Shown here: positions 26,903 through 37,429 of the stretch, piece after piece
Layout of the letters: the number at the start of each line of letters is the position of its first letter
How positions within the stretch are numbered: position 1 is the first letter of the stretch
NCBI GenBank assembly: GCA_003249955.1
Contig: QKHS01000012.1
Coordinates: 186,001 to 250,000 of the forward strand
Source of the DNA: Bacteroidales bacterium
GTDB lineage: Bacteria > Bacteroidota > Bacteroidia > Bacteroidales > ML635J-15
Length of the DNA stretch: 64,000 bases
Direction: 5' to 3'
Made by a program: the position numbers and the translations under genes
Notes under the pieces: generated by a model
What the model saw: the letters and a program-made list of their open reading frames with translations, nothing else
What the model was told of the DNA's origin: nothing
The model's database searches: none

Positions 26903-27877
26903 ATGAATTTTTGTAGCGAAATAAGTAAAAAGTTATCAAACAAAGCTAAAACTGCTGAGGAATTTTTATTTATAATAAATTTTGATTGTTCCGAATGTTT
27001 GATCTTTTCTCCCGAAGAGGCAGCAAAAAGCGGAATTTATTTTGATTTTGAAGGAAAGTCAAATGTCGAAAAAAAAGAAGTAAAACCCGTTTTAAAAAGC
27101 TTTGAATTTTCGCCTGTAGCTTTTTCAAAATATCTCGAAGGATTTTATCGCTGTCAGGAAGCTTTACAGCGTGGTGATACATACCTTATAAATCTTACTT
27201 GTCAGACTCCGCTTAAAACTGATTATAGCCTTGACGAAATTTTCCGTTATTCAAATGCAAAGTTTAAACTTTTGTTTAAAGATAAGTTTGTTGTCTTTTC
27301 TCCCGAAAGATTTGTAAAGATTTCGCCCGGTAAGATTGAAACCCGTCCGATGAAAGGGACTATTGATGCCTCTTTACCCGATGCCGGAAAGTTACTTATA
27401 GAAAACGAAAAGGAGTTATTCGAGCATAATACTATTGTCGATTTGTTGCGTAATGACTTAAATATTGTTGCAAAAAATGTTCGCGTCAGGGATTTTCGGT
27501 ATATAGACAAGCTGGTTACTAACCGTGGGGAAATATTGCAGGTAAGTTCAACCATTACGGGAGAACTGGAAGAAGATTGCCAGTCCCGGCTTGGCGAAAT
27601 AATAACAGCTCTGTTGCCTGCAGGTTCTGTTACCGGAGCGCCCAAACAAAAAACCACTGAAATAATTAAAGAAGCTGAAAATTATGAAAGGGGTTTTTAT
27701 ACAGGGGTTTTTGGTTTTTTTGACGGTAAAACAACCGATGTTGCAGTTGCAATAAGGTTTATCGAAAATATTGACGGTAAGTTGTATTACAAAAGCGGAG
27801 GGGGAATAACCGCTCTAAGCAATGCTAAGGACGAATATGAAGAATTATTAAATAAGATATATGTTCCGTTTTTTTGA
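26903..27877 (+). CDS. pabB: Aminodeoxychorismate synthase component I
   Basis: The 324-residue product is a short PabB lacking most of the N-terminal domain. It carries the chorismate-binding signatures FSPERFVKISPGKIETRPMK, HNTIVDLLRNDLNIVAKNV, PAGSVTGAPKQKTTEII and RGFYTGVFGFFDG, ending KDEYEELLNKI. I place the start at ATG 26903; an in-frame GTG at 26867 would overlap pabA by 30 bases. The stop lies inside the pabC-like gene (17-base overlap), so the two are coupled. It forms p-aminobenzoate precursor with PabA. Confidence 0.92.
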   Translation: MNFCSEISKKLSNKAKTAEEFLFIINFDCSECLIFSPEEAAKSGIYFDFEGKSNVEKKEVKPVLKSFEFSPVAFSKYLEGFYRCQEALQRGDTYLINLTCQTPLKTDYSLDEIFRYSNAKFKLLFKDKFVVFSPERFVKISPGKIETRPMKGTIDASLPDAGKLLIENEKELFEHNTIVDLLRNDLNIVAKNVRVRDFRYIDKLVTNRGEILQVSSTITGELEEDCQSRLGEIITALLPAGSVTGAPKQKTTEIIKEAENYERGFYTGVFGFFDGKTTDVAVAIRFIENIDGKLYYKSGGGITALSNAKDEYEELLNKIYVPFF

Positions 27878-28454
27878 AACAATAAAAATAGTTGACGGTA
27901 TTTTGCAGTATCCCGAATACCATCAAAAAAGGATGAATGAAACCATGATGCATTTCTACAGTGAACCGTCAGTTGTATTTGTTGATAAAATACAGATTCC
28001 GGAAATGTTTAAAAACGGACTTGTAAAATGCAGGCTAAGTTATGATTTGTCCGGTTTTAATACAGATTTTTCGTATTACAATATTAAGCCGGTCAAAACT
28101 TTAAAGATAATAGAATATGATAATGCAGATTATTCATATAAGTACACAGATCGTTTGCTGTTTGAGGAATTGTTAAAAAGAAGAGACAACTGCGACGATA
28201 TTTTAATTGTAAAAAACGGCAAAATTACGGATACAGGTTTTAGTAATGTAGTCTTATTTGACGGCCAAACATTTATAACTCCTGATGAACCTCTTTTGAA
28301 CGGAACATGCCGCAGACGTATGCTGGATCAGGGCAGGATAGAAGCGAAGCCGGTTTTCTTAAGAGAACTGACAGATTTTCAGTATCTGGTTATTATAAAT
28401 GCAATGCGTGGTGATGATTTTGAGAATCCTGTACTAATAGCAGATATAAAATAA
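27861..28454 (+). CDS. pabC: Aminodeoxychorismate lyase-like class IV aminotransferase-fold protein
   Basis: The 197-residue protein has the fold-type IV PLP pattern: RFFETIKIVDGILQYPEYHQ at the start, KYTDR with the probable PLP lysine at residue 94, and ILIVKNGKITDTGFSNVVL, where the usual glutamate position is occupied by Thr/Asp. NGTCRRRML and a C-terminal INAMRG also fit. It is shorter than E. coli PabC (about 270), as seen in other compact Bacteroidota versions. The overlap with pabB supports release of pyruvate from aminodeoxychorismate to give p-aminobenzoate. Confidence 0.8.
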   Translation: MFRFFETIKIVDGILQYPEYHQKRMNETMMHFYSEPSVVFVDKIQIPEMFKNGLVKCRLSYDLSGFNTDFSYYNIKPVKTLKIIEYDNADYSYKYTDRLLFEELLKRRDNCDDILIVKNGKITDTGFSNVVLFDGQTFITPDEPLLNGTCRRRMLDQGRIEAKPVFLRELTDFQYLVIINAMRGDDFENPVLIADIK

Positions 28455-28485
28455 AAAAGCTGCCCTTTTGAGCAGCTTTTTTATT
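28454..28485. terminator. Bidirectional intrinsic terminator between pabC and the giant adhesin gene
   Basis: The stem AAAAAGCTGC (28454-28463) pairs with GCAGCTTTTT (28472-28481). U-runs on both sides serve pabC on the plus strand and the convergent adhesin gene on the minus strand. Confidence 0.85.
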
Positions 28486-28499
28486 TTAGGTTCAATGGA

Positions 28500-31400
28500 T
28501 TATTTAAATACTGTTACAGTTCCGGCGTAGGTGTAATCTTTACCGTACTTGTCTCTGAGTTTTACAACATATGTGTAAACTCCTTGCGGAACATAATCTC
28601 CTTTATCCATGTCATATCTTCCTTGCCAGTGCGTGTACCAGTCTCTTGTCTGGAATATCATTTCGCCCCATCTGTTGTAAATGGTCATCTGGTAGTTATC
28701 TTCATCAACACCAACTCCTATAGGATAGAATTCATCATTACCCGGGCTTCTGAGATTTATTGCATTCGGGAAATAAATTCTGTGATCGTCAACTATCTCA
28801 ATGTTTTTGGTTATTGTGTCAACGCAGCCTTGCTGACTGTAAACAGTTAATGTAACCGGGAATTCTCCCTGATCAAGATATGTGTGTGTAGTGTTTTGTC
28901 CTCCTGAAGTTCCTCCGTCTCCAAATTGCCATTCCCAGGCAATTGCACCTACAGAAGCATCAACAAAATCAATTTCCGGCTCAAATAGCCCTGTTGACCA
29001 CGGGAATGCATTGAATTCAGCTATAGGCCCTTCGTGAACTTTTACTGAAATCCATGCAGAGTCTTTACATCCCATTACAGTTGAAACTACTGCCATTACA
29101 TCGTAATCACCGGTTTCATTAAATACATGAGTAGGACGTTTAAGATCCGAATAGTTATTCGTTCCTGATTCAAAATCAGCAAATTCCCAGTAATATGTAT
29201 AAGTCATATTTTCGGTATTATTGTCGAATACAACCGAAAGCGGAGAACAACCTGTATAAGGAGTTCTGGTTATATGAACTTCAGGCATTGCTGATACTGA
29301 AGCTGTAATTGTAACAGTATCTCTCGGAGTCGTACATCCGTCACTTACAATTACAGTGTAATCTGTTGAGACAAGAGGACTGATGTTCAGTGTGTTGCTT
29401 GTAGTTACCTGTCCGTTACCCCAATCGTAAACATAATTTCCATCACCGCCGGTTACATTTGCAACTAAAGTAGAAACCTGGCCTTCGCAAATTGCACTTG
29501 GGGTAATTACGGATAAAGACAATGGCGGATTTACTTCAATCAATACACTTGATCCGGCAGATTGGCAACCTCTGGAGTCTAATGCTGTAACTGGATAATC
29601 AGTAGTAACCACAGGAGAAACAAGGAATGAACTTCCTGTGCCGAGACCTTCCCATAAGAATGTGTACCCCGGAACGCCTCCGCCGGCAGATGCCGATACT
29701 ATTGCCTGTTGTCCGATGCAGATAACAGAACTCTCACTTGGATATATTACGACTTCTTCCGGTGAACCGATCGGGAACTGAGTATAAACGGTACAACCAT
29801 CCTGATCCACTACGTTTACGTTATAAACTCCTGCATATAAAGTGTTGGAAAAATCAAGTTCCGTAACATCAGGGGTCCAGTTGTAAGTGTAAGGAAGAGA
29901 GCCGCCTGATACAAATATCTGAGCAAATCCGTCATTGTCACCATAACAGGTTACACCATTAAACATCACATTGTCAATCTGAAGACTTGCAGTTGCATTT
30001 ACTGTAACATTATTGCTTCTGGTACATCCGTTAGCGTCTGTAATTACAACGGAATAGGTTCCCGGTGCAAGATTTGTCAGATAATCACTTGTCATTCCTC
30101 CAGGATTCCATACATAAGTAAAACTACCTGTTCCACCTGTAATATTACTAACATAAGCAACACCGTTATTCATACCGCATGTTGCATTTTCGGTTACAAA
30201 TGTAGCAACTATCTGATTTGGCTCTCCGACGACATATGTTTCCTGAATGAAACAACCTATGTCGCTGGCATCATAAACAACAACTGTATATGATGCAGCA
30301 GTAAGATCATTAATTACAGCAGAGGTTTCCGGAATCTGAGGCCATGAATAAAAATATGCCCCGCTGCCTCCGCCTGCAGCAACCGAGATCATCCCGTTAT
30401 CACCGGCATAACAGGTTGCGTCGGTAACTGTTCCTGTTATTGTAAGTGGAGAAGGCTCGTTAATATCAATGTCAACAGATGCTGTACAGCCATTGTCGTC
30501 AGTAATTACAAGAATATAATTGCCTTCGCAAAGATTTGATGCTGTAGCCGTTCCTGCACCATTTGACCATGTGTAAATATATGGCAGGGTGCCTCCGTTT
30601 CCTAACCCGGTGGCAGCCCCATTGCAAAATCCGTAACAGGTAACGTCATTGTAAACAGATATGCTGGCTGTAAGCGGTAATGGCTCTGTAACAGCAACAT
30701 TACCAACTGCCGAACATCCGTTTGCATCTGTTACAGTTACAACATATGCTCCTTCTGTAAGATTTATTGCCAATGCTGTAGATTGTCCGTTGTCCCATGA
30801 TATAGTATTGGTAGCTGTGGAACTTGTAAAGAAGACTTCGGCTGTTCCTGTATTTTCCCCGAAACAGTTTGCGTTTACAGGATTTATATTTGTAATTACA
30901 GGGCCGTTTATATCACTTAAAGCAATTGTCTGGCTAATGCTGCAGCCGTTAAAGTCGGTAATTGTAACAGTATAATTCCCGGACTGGACATTGTTTATTG
31001 TGCTTGATGCTCCGCCTGAAGCAGGAACGGGGTTCCACGCGTACGTATATGGCCCGACTCCTCCGGTTGCACCAACAGTGACAGAACCATCTGAATTTCC
31101 GCATGTAGGCTGGGTAATATTCTGAACACTTATTCCTAAAACAGCAGGGCTGTTAATACTCGTGGAATTATAGACCTGACATCCGTTAAAGTCTGTTACT
31201 GTAATGTTATATATTCCAGCACAAAGGTTAAGTATATCCGGGGCTACTTCTGAATTTGACCATAAATAGCTATATGGGGATACACCTCCGGAAGGCATGG
31301 CAGATATTGTTCCGTCACAGGCTCCGTTACATAATTCATTCGAAGCCAGTAAACTTACATTTAGTACAGGTGGTTGGTTAATCAGAACACATGTATCTAT

Positions 31401-34400
31401 CATACAACCGTTATTATCAAGGACTGTTACACAATGTTGGCCTGCACTTAAACCAAACGGATTTGATATTACATGGCCATTATCCCATACATAATCGTAC
31501 GGAGCAGTACCACCTATAATAGTTATACTGATATCAGCATTTGAACTTCCGTTACATTGTGCGTCATTAATTGTGACATCAGCAAATTGCATAGGAGTAG
31601 GAGTGTCAACAAAAACCGAATTAGTTCCTGTACAACCATTGCTGTCATATACTGTTACTGTATGCAATCCTGTGCACAAGCTCAATGCTGTTGCAGTTGT
31701 TTGTCCTGATCCGCTCCACACATAAGTGTAAGGGGCTGTACCTCCCGATGGAGCAGCCGTAGCTGTCCCTGAGCAATCACCGAAACATTCTGTATCGGAA
31801 CTAACCATTGGAACCGTAATAAATGAAGGCGATGAAATTGTGAAATTTCTGGTAAGGAAGCAATTATAGGAATCTAAAACAATAACAGAATATGCTCCTG
31901 CACAAAGATTTGTCTGATCCGGTGCATTTATTGCCACACCGGCACCTGACCATGTATATGAATAAGGAGCTGTTCCTCCGAATACAGTAATGTCAATACT
32001 TCCGTTGCATAATCCTGAACATGTTACATCTGAAATCCCGGAAATAAGATCAACCGCTGTTGGCTCGGTCATAGTCGTACCTACTGTTGCAACACAACCT
32101 GTATTTAAATCAGTAACAACTACACTGTACGATCCGTCACATAAATTGGTAGCGGTATTGCTTGTCTGTACAGGCACTGTACTCCATGAGTACTGGAACA
32201 GTCCGCTGCCTCCGGTTACACTTACTGTAGCAGTTCCGTTACATGTTCCGTTACATGTAGGATTACTGCTGGCCGTAATTGTTGCAACCTGTGCATTCTG
32301 ATCGCTTATAGGATAAGAAACAATTTCCTGACATCCTTTGTTATCTGTAACTGTTAATATATATGATCCGGCAGGAACATTCCAGATATCCTGACTTAGC
32401 TGACCGCTGCTCCATGCATAGAAATATGGAGGAGAGCCTCCTCCTACAGTAACATCAATGGCTCCGTCAGATTGTCCGCAGTTTGAAGGCGTAATAGCAT
32501 CATTTACGAAAATTGCCGGCCCGTCTGTCATTACAGTACTTGCTGAAATTGAACACCCGTTATCATCAGTTACTGTTACTGCAATATTTCCTGCACATAA
32601 GCCGGTTGCAGTTTGAGAACTTTGAAGATTACTCCATGTATAAGTAAACGGAGCAGTACCGCCGGCTATGTTTGCAAGAGCACTTCCGTTGCAGGCTCCG
32701 AAACAATTAATCTGAGGTGCAACAATATTTAAACTCAAGCCTGCCGGCTGTCCGATTATTACGCTGGCAGTTACAGAACAACCTATTGCATCACTTATAG
32801 TCACATTATATGACCCGGGACACAGGTTTGTCGCAGTAGGATTGGTTTGCGCAGGAACAGTACTCCATGTATAATTGTATGGAGCAGTTCCTCCGGCAGC
32901 AGAAACTGTTGCCCAACCATCACAGGTTCCGTTACAACTCAAATCGCTGTATGCCGAAATAATAGCGCTCGGGCCGGCAACGTTAACCACATTGGCAGAA
33001 CCGGTCTGGCTACACCCATTGTCGTCGGTTACTGTTACTGTGTAAGGATTTCCTGCCGCAGTAAGCCCGGTATTGGTTTGACCTATAGTGTTGCCACCTG
33101 CCGACCATCCCCATGAATAAGGAGATGTCCCTCCGACAGGAGTCGCTGTTGCTGTTCCGTTTGCCATTCCGCAATTGGCCGGAGTTGTGGACATATTTAA
33201 AAGCATTGCTGCCGGCTCTGCAATATTGAAATTAAGGCTTGTGGTACATCCGTTATTGTCTGTTACCAATACAGAATGAGATCCACCACATAAATTCAGG
33301 TTGTTGTTTGAATTTGGATTTAATCCGCCGGACCAATTATAAGTGTAAGGTGCTGTACCTCCTGAAACACTTATCTGAGCTTCTCCGTCACAATCTCCGT
33401 TACAGGTAACAGGAACTGTGCTTACAAGGTTTGCAGATAGTGCTGTAGGTTGGGTAAGAGTTGTACTGTGAGTTGCTGTACAGCCAAAATTATCTGTTAC
33501 AACAACTGAAATTCCACCTGCAGGTAAGCCGGTTACAGTACTTGTTAATCCGGCAATAGTTTGATTAAAGCCATTGGACCAGTTATATGTATAATTCGGA
33601 GAACCTCCTGTTACTGTAGCTGTTGCTGTTCCGTTAGCACCTCCGGCACAGGACACGTTTGTTCCGGTTACATTTACCGTAATTGCGCCTACGTCACCTA
33701 CAAAGCCACTGGCTGATGCAGTACATCCGTTATTGTCTGTAACGGTAACAGTATAATTTCCGCTTGGAATACCGGTAGCTGTAACCGCATTCTGAGGAGG
33801 AGCCGTATTCCAGATATAGCTTGCATAAGGTGTTGTGCCTCCGGTCGGATTAACGGTAATGGCTCCGTCTGATTGTCCGCAGTGTGCATTCACTATGTTG
33901 ATTGTGCTTGCTGAAAGAGCAGCAGGTTGTGTAATATTAACGCTTCCTATAACTGTACATCCTGACATTGTAACAGAAACATTATGTATTCCGGCACACA
34001 GATTCGTAGATGTTTGTGTTATCTGGGTATTATCCCAAAGATAAGTAAAAGGTCCTGCCCCTACGGGTGTTACTGTTGCAGACCCGTTACAAAGTCCGTT
34101 ACAGCTCACCTGAGATACTGCAGAGGTCGTTATTGTAAACGGAACTCCGCCATCAACAATACTAATACTGTTTGAAGATGTACAACCGGCACCGTCAGTT
34201 ACAGTTACGGTATAGCTGCTTGCAGCCGCGGTAATTGAACTTGTTATGGGGCCGTTGCTCCAGTTGTATGAAGGAGGAGGGGTGTGCCCTGATACTACTA
34301 CAGATGCGGTTCCGTTTGACATTCCGCATGTAGCATTTGTGGATGACATTGTGAGAACCATAGCAGGAGGATCTGTAATACTGAAATTTTCTACTGTGTA

Positions 34401-36815
34401 GCAGGCGGCATTTGAACCGTCAGCAACAGTTACTGTATATGAACCATCACATAAACCTCCGGTGGATTGGTTATTAGGAGTTGTTCCTGCCGAATAATTG
34501 TAAGAATATGTTGAACATCCTGATGCATTAACTGTTGCTGTTCCGTTACAGTTCCCTGCACAATTAGGATTGGTTACAACTACATTTGCTGTTGGAGTAT
34601 TTCCTGTATTGTTAACAACTGTGCTTGCAGAAGCTGTACATGAATTGGCATCTGTTACCGTAACAGAGTAAGGGCCGGCACACAGAGAGTTGATTGTTTG
34701 TGATGTGCCGCCTGAAGACCATGAATATGATGAGAAAGCTGTTGTAGTTGTCGCAGAACCATTACAAAGTCCGCAACCGGCTGGTGTCGGAGTAATTGCC
34801 GGAGCAGGTTGCGGATACACGGTAATATTCTGACTGTATGACTGAACACAACTTCCTGCAGTTACTTGTAACGTAACTGAATATGTTCCCGGTGTTGACC
34901 AGGTGATTCCTGTAGGATTCTGTGTTGTGGATGTTGCCGGCGAACCTCCTGCAAAAGTCCATAAATAAGTCTCCCCGGGAATAACTGTTCCTGTGTGGGT
35001 GAAATTAAATGAATGTCCGCTGAAACACTGGTTTCCGTTGTACGTAAATGCAGGGTCTGGTACCGTAACAGTATTAAGGTTCACAGTTCCTGTTGCAGTA
35101 CACCCTGTGGCATCAGTTATGTTTACTGTATAACTTCCTCCTCCGAGTCCTGTGAAATTATATGAGGCTACTCCGGTTTGGGTTGACGCCCCAAGTTGAA
35201 TATTGTAATTAGGCACCCCTCCTGTACCTGTAATTAAAACAGATCCGTTATTCGGGCCTCCTGCACATGTCGGATGAGTAATGCTGGAATTAAATCCTAC
35301 AGCGGTTGGTTGCGTTAATACAACGGTTTCATTATATTCACACCGGCCTATTGCATCTGTAATTGTAAGAGAATATGAGCCAGGTGCAAGCCCGCTTAAA
35401 TTATTGCTTGTCGATGTGAAAGCTCCCGGCCCGACCCAGTTGGTAGAATATGGAGCAGTTCCTCCATTTATGCCGGAAACAGTAATAGTCCCGTTATTTG
35501 CACCGTTACATGTAATATTGGTGCTTGTAACAGTAGCATCAATACCATTAATTGTAAAATTAAGACAGTTGCCTGCTGAGAAATTGCTGCAAATGTCATT
35601 TACCCCGCCGTTTAACACGCAAATAGAGTAATTACCATCATTAGATAAAAAGTCTCCCAACTCCAGAGTCCAGAGGTCGTCATAAAAAGTTCCTGCGTAA
35701 GTTCCTGCTGCACCTGCTTCACAAACGGCACTCCATGCATCAACAATATTGTACGTGCCGGCCGGACCGGAAATAACAAAGTCGGAAGGCTGAACGCTAC
35801 CACACCATAATCTCTCCGAGAATTGAAGTGTTATGGATGAAGACCCGCAAACAGGCGGATATACAATAGATTCCATGTATGGCGGCACATTGTCTATAAT
35901 AGATGCTGTACCTCCAAAGCTTATGCTATATCCATACTGAGTTGACGAAAAATTACTGACATTTACCACATATGTATTGCCTGCAGTAACATTTAAAAGA
36001 GCATTGTCGTTAACATCGCTTGCAGAACCGCAGGTAAGTGATGAACCCCCGTTTGCCCCTGTAGTCCCGGATGTGGCAGACCAGTTACAACTGATCTGAA
36101 CAGATGCAGGATTGCTTGCAATTGTATTGCAGTCAGCGGAGGTAATGTTATAAACTGCCCAATCGTAATCATCTGATGATTGATTTGGTGTAATATTAAA
36201 AGATGTATTTCCTGAAGTGGTAGCAGTAAATGTGTACCATACATCATTACGTTCACCGCTTAACATACAGTTTGCAGGACATCCGCCTGTTGTCGGAATT
36301 TCATTCGGATAGTTTCCGGTTCCTACATAAGATGCGGCTGTTGAATAACTGCTTGAACAAAGCGGAATTGCCCCCAGACAGTCCTGAACAGTAGGAGGTG
36401 GGAGCGAACAATATGCAAGAACTCCGGCATTAACAGTTGTGCCGCTACAATAGAACTGATAAATTCCGATACGGAATGTTCCGGCATTTGGAGCAACGAA
36501 TACAACTTCTGATCCTAAACCGCAATGATCGTCATTGTAAAATCCTGCTACAGCAACTCCTGCATTGTTATATACTTCTAACTGAGTGTCAACAGAGTTT
36601 GTTCCACCTCCCTGGCAAAAAGAAAAAATGAAGGTCTCTCCTGGATATGTTGCCACAAACGTATAATAAGTGTGTGTGTTTACACTTACAGTTTGAAATG
36701 CTCCGTTCGGAGACAAAGCACCTGCAAGAGTAGCTCCTGTACAAACGGCAAAAACTTTGTTGTTTATTGAAAACATCAAAGTTGTGAGAACCGCAAAAAG
36801 TAATATTTTTCGCAT
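28500..36815 (-). CDS. Giant SprB-repeat surface protein with type IX (type B) sorting domain
   Basis: The 2771-residue protein has a signal peptide (about 1-23). A cysteine-rich N-terminal region (to about 435) contains two bacterial pre-peptidase-like beta domains (TYYTFVATYPG; DVWYTFTATTSG). About 24 SprB-type repeats of 75-80 residues follow to about 2375, interrupted by one PKD-like domain. Each repeat has the scheme TCxGxxxG...GGTAPYxYxW...GxYxVTVTDxxGC. Two Ig/PKD-like domains and two PKD domains come next, then a C-terminal sorting domain (IYFPNAINLRSPGNDEFYP ... YNRWGEMIFQT ... PQGVYTYVVKLRD). This ending is the gliding-motility-associated type B domain, so export by T9SS and surface attachment are expected. 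Role as adhesin or gliding protein is inferred. It is the last gene of a leftward cluster with an ECF sigma factor. Confidence 0.92.
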   Translation of the reverse strand: MRKILLFAVLTTLMFSINNKVFAVCTGATLAGALSPNGAFQTVSVNTHTYYTFVATYPGETFIFSFCQGGGTNSVDTQLEVYNNAGVAVAGFYNDDHCGLGSEVVFVAPNAGTFRIGIYQFYCSGTTVNAGVLAYCSLPPPTVQDCLGAIPLCSSSYSTAASYVGTGNYPNEIPTTGGCPANCMLSGERNDVWYTFTATTSGNTSFNITPNQSSDDYDWAVYNITSADCNTIASNPASVQISCNWSATSGTTGANGGSSLTCGSASDVNDNALLNVTAGNTYVVNVSNFSSTQYGYSISFGGTASIIDNVPPYMESIVYPPVCGSSSITLQFSERLWCGSVQPSDFVISGPAGTYNIVDAWSAVCEAGAAGTYAGTFYDDLWTLELGDFLSNDGNYSICVLNGGVNDICSNFSAGNCLNFTINGIDATVTSTNITCNGANNGTITVSGINGGTAPYSTNWVGPGAFTSTSNNLSGLAPGSYSLTITDAIGRCEYNETVVLTQPTAVGFNSSITHPTCAGGPNNGSVLITGTGGVPNYNIQLGASTQTGVASYNFTGLGGGSYTVNITDATGCTATGTVNLNTVTVPDPAFTYNGNQCFSGHSFNFTHTGTVIPGETYLWTFAGGSPATSTTQNPTGITWSTPGTYSVTLQVTAGSCVQSYSQNITVYPQPAPAITPTPAGCGLCNGSATTTTAFSSYSWSSGGTSQTINSLCAGPYSVTVTDANSCTASASTVVNNTGNTPTANVVVTNPNCAGNCNGTATVNASGCSTYSYNYSAGTTPNNQSTGGLCDGSYTVTVADGSNAACYTVENFSITDPPAMVLTMSSTNATCGMSNGTASVVVSGHTPPPSYNWSNGPITSSITAAASSYTVTVTDGAGCTSSNSISIVDGGVPFTITTSAVSQVSCNGLCNGSATVTPVGAGPFTYLWDNTQITQTSTNLCAGIHNVSVTMSGCTVIGSVNITQPAALSASTINIVNAHCGQSDGAITVNPTGGTTPYASYIWNTAPPQNAVTATGIPSGNYTVTVTDNNGCTASASGFVGDVGAITVNVTGTNVSCAGGANGTATATVTGGSPNYTYNWSNGFNQTIAGLTSTVTGLPAGGISVVVTDNFGCTATHSTTLTQPTALSANLVSTVPVTCNGDCDGEAQISVSGGTAPYTYNWSGGLNPNSNNNLNLCGGSHSVLVTDNNGCTTSLNFNIAEPAAMLLNMSTTPANCGMANGTATATPVGGTSPYSWGWSAGGNTIGQTNTGLTAAGNPYTVTVTDDNGCSQTGSANVVNVAGPSAIISAYSDLSCNGTCDGWATVSAAGGTAPYNYTWSTVPAQTNPTATNLCPGSYNVTISDAIGCSVTASVIIGQPAGLSLNIVAPQINCFGACNGSALANIAGGTAPFTYTWSNLQSSQTATGLCAGNIAVTVTDDNGCSISASTVMTDGPAIFVNDAITPSNCGQSDGAIDVTVGGGSPPYFYAWSSGQLSQDIWNVPAGSYILTVTDNKGCQEIVSYPISDQNAQVATITASSNPTCNGTCNGTATVSVTGGSGLFQYSWSTVPVQTSNTATNLCDGSYSVVVTDLNTGCVATVGTTMTEPTAVDLISGISDVTCSGLCNGSIDITVFGGTAPYSYTWSGAGVAINAPDQTNLCAGAYSVIVLDSYNCFLTRNFTISSPSFITVPMVSSDTECFGDCSGTATAAPSGGTAPYTYVWSGSGQTTATALSLCTGLHTVTVYDSNGCTGTNSVFVDTPTPMQFADVTINDAQCNGSSNADISITIIGGTAPYDYVWDNGHVISNPFGLSAGQHCVTVLDNNGCMIDTCVLINQPPVLNVSLLASNELCNGACDGTISAMPSGGVSPYSYLWSNSEVAPDILNLCAGIYNITVTDFNGCQVYNSTSINSPAVLGISVQNITQPTCGNSDGSVTVGATGGVGPYTYAWNPVPASGGASSTINNVQSGNYTVTITDFNGCSISQTIALSDINGPVITNINPVNANCFGENTGTAEVFFTSSTATNTISWDNGQSTALAINLTEGAYVVTVTDANGCSAVGNVAVTEPLPLTASISVYNDVTCYGFCNGAATGLGNGGTLPYIYTWSNGAGTATASNLCEGNYILVITDDNGCTASVDIDINEPSPLTITGTVTDATCYAGDNGMISVAAGGGSGAYFYSWPQIPETSAVINDLTAASYTVVVYDASDIGCFIQETYVVGEPNQIVATFVTENATCGMNNGVAYVSNITGGTGSFTYVWNPGGMTSDYLTNLAPGTYSVVITDANGCTRSNNVTVNATASLQIDNVMFNGVTCYGDNDGFAQIFVSGGSLPYTYNWTPDVTELDFSNTLYAGVYNVNVVDQDGCTVYTQFPIGSPEEVVIYPSESSVICIGQQAIVSASAGGGVPGYTFLWEGLGTGSSFLVSPVVTTDYPVTALDSRGCQSAGSSVLIEVNPPLSLSVITPSAICEGQVSTLVANVTGGDGNYVYDWGNGQVTTSNTLNISPLVSTDYTVIVSDGCTTPRDTVTITASVSAMPEVHITRTPYTGCSPLSVVFDNNTENMTYTYYWEFADFESGTNNYSDLKRPTHVFNETGDYDVMAVVSTVMGCKDSAWISVKVHEGPIAEFNAFPWSTGLFEPEIDFVDASVGAIAWEWQFGDGGTSGGQNTTHTYLDQGEFPVTLTVYSQQGCVDTITKNIEIVDDHRIYFPNAINLRSPGNDEFYPIGVGVDEDNYQMTIYNRWGEMIFQTRDWYTHWQGRYDMDKGDYVPQGVYTYVVKLRDKYGKDYTYAGTVTVFK

Positions 36816-36872
36816 AATATGTCGGGGTTTTAATTTAAACTATATTCTCTTATTTAAGTGTCATGGATGATT

Positions 36873-37418
36873 TTATTTATTATTGTTCTCTATTTCTTTC
36901 AGAAGACTTTCATATTCCTCCGGGTTTTCCTGTATCCATTCTTCTTTGGATTTTCTGTAATTTTCATCATCAACTTCTTTATTTCCAGTGTTGTCATAGG
37001 ATGGAAAACCTGATGCGCTTACGTTAAAACCTTTACTTGCCAAATTGCTCCCCGGAGTATAATTGTGTTCCGGATTTACACCGTCAACTATAATTGTACT
37101 GTAGTCGTAATCCACATTGTTTGACAACAAAATATTTTTTATGTACGAAGCCGTTATAAGGTTGTTAATGTACAACTGATATCTGTCTTTTCCGGCTCCG
37201 CTTTTAAAATACCTGCCGTCAAGAACATTATTATCACTTAATAAATCATTAAGTATTTGCTGTGCATGATTCTCATCAACTACATTCACAACTTCGAAAT
37301 AAACAGTGTAGCCCTCATTTGCAATTTTTTTCTGGGCAAAATCAAGTTTTTGCTGCTGGGCAAAACAGCCAATTCCGAAAAGCATCATTAACCCTGTAAA
37401 TAACAATCTCTCTTTCAT
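36873..37418 (-). CDS. Small secreted protein in the adhesin cluster
   Basis: The 181-residue protein has a signal peptide (MKERLLFTGLMMLFGIGCFAQ). The mature protein starts QQKLDFAQKKIANEGYTVYF and has two mixed alpha/beta segments, EVVNVVDENHAQQILNDLL and DRYQLYINNLITASYIKNILL, suggesting a small SPOR- or FMN-like alpha/beta repeat, then an acidic C terminus. I do not recognise the family. Its position 11 bases after the anti-sigma-like gene and 57 bases before the giant adhesin gene points to a helper for that adhesin, perhaps in the periplasm. Confidence 0.7.
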   Translation of the reverse strand: MKERLLFTGLMMLFGIGCFAQQQKLDFAQKKIANEGYTVYFEVVNVVDENHAQQILNDLLSDNNVLDGRYFKSGAGKDRYQLYINNLITASYIKNILLSNNVDYDYSTIIVDGVNPEHNYTPGSNLASKGFNVSASGFPSYDNTGNKEVDDENYRKSKEEWIQENPEEYESLLKEIENNNK

Positions 37419-37429
37419 GGTATGTTGTT

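Noticed and set aside
30661-35631. Several 60-116 codon plus-strand frames across the adhesin gene
   Set aside because: They recur because the adhesin repeats have a similar codon pattern; the low-complexity translations are shadows of the repeats.
28500-36815. Possible CRISPR or DNA-level tandem array
   Set aside because: The periodicity is about 225-240 bp and is coding; repeats diverge strongly at DNA level and there are no unique spacers between short identical repeats.
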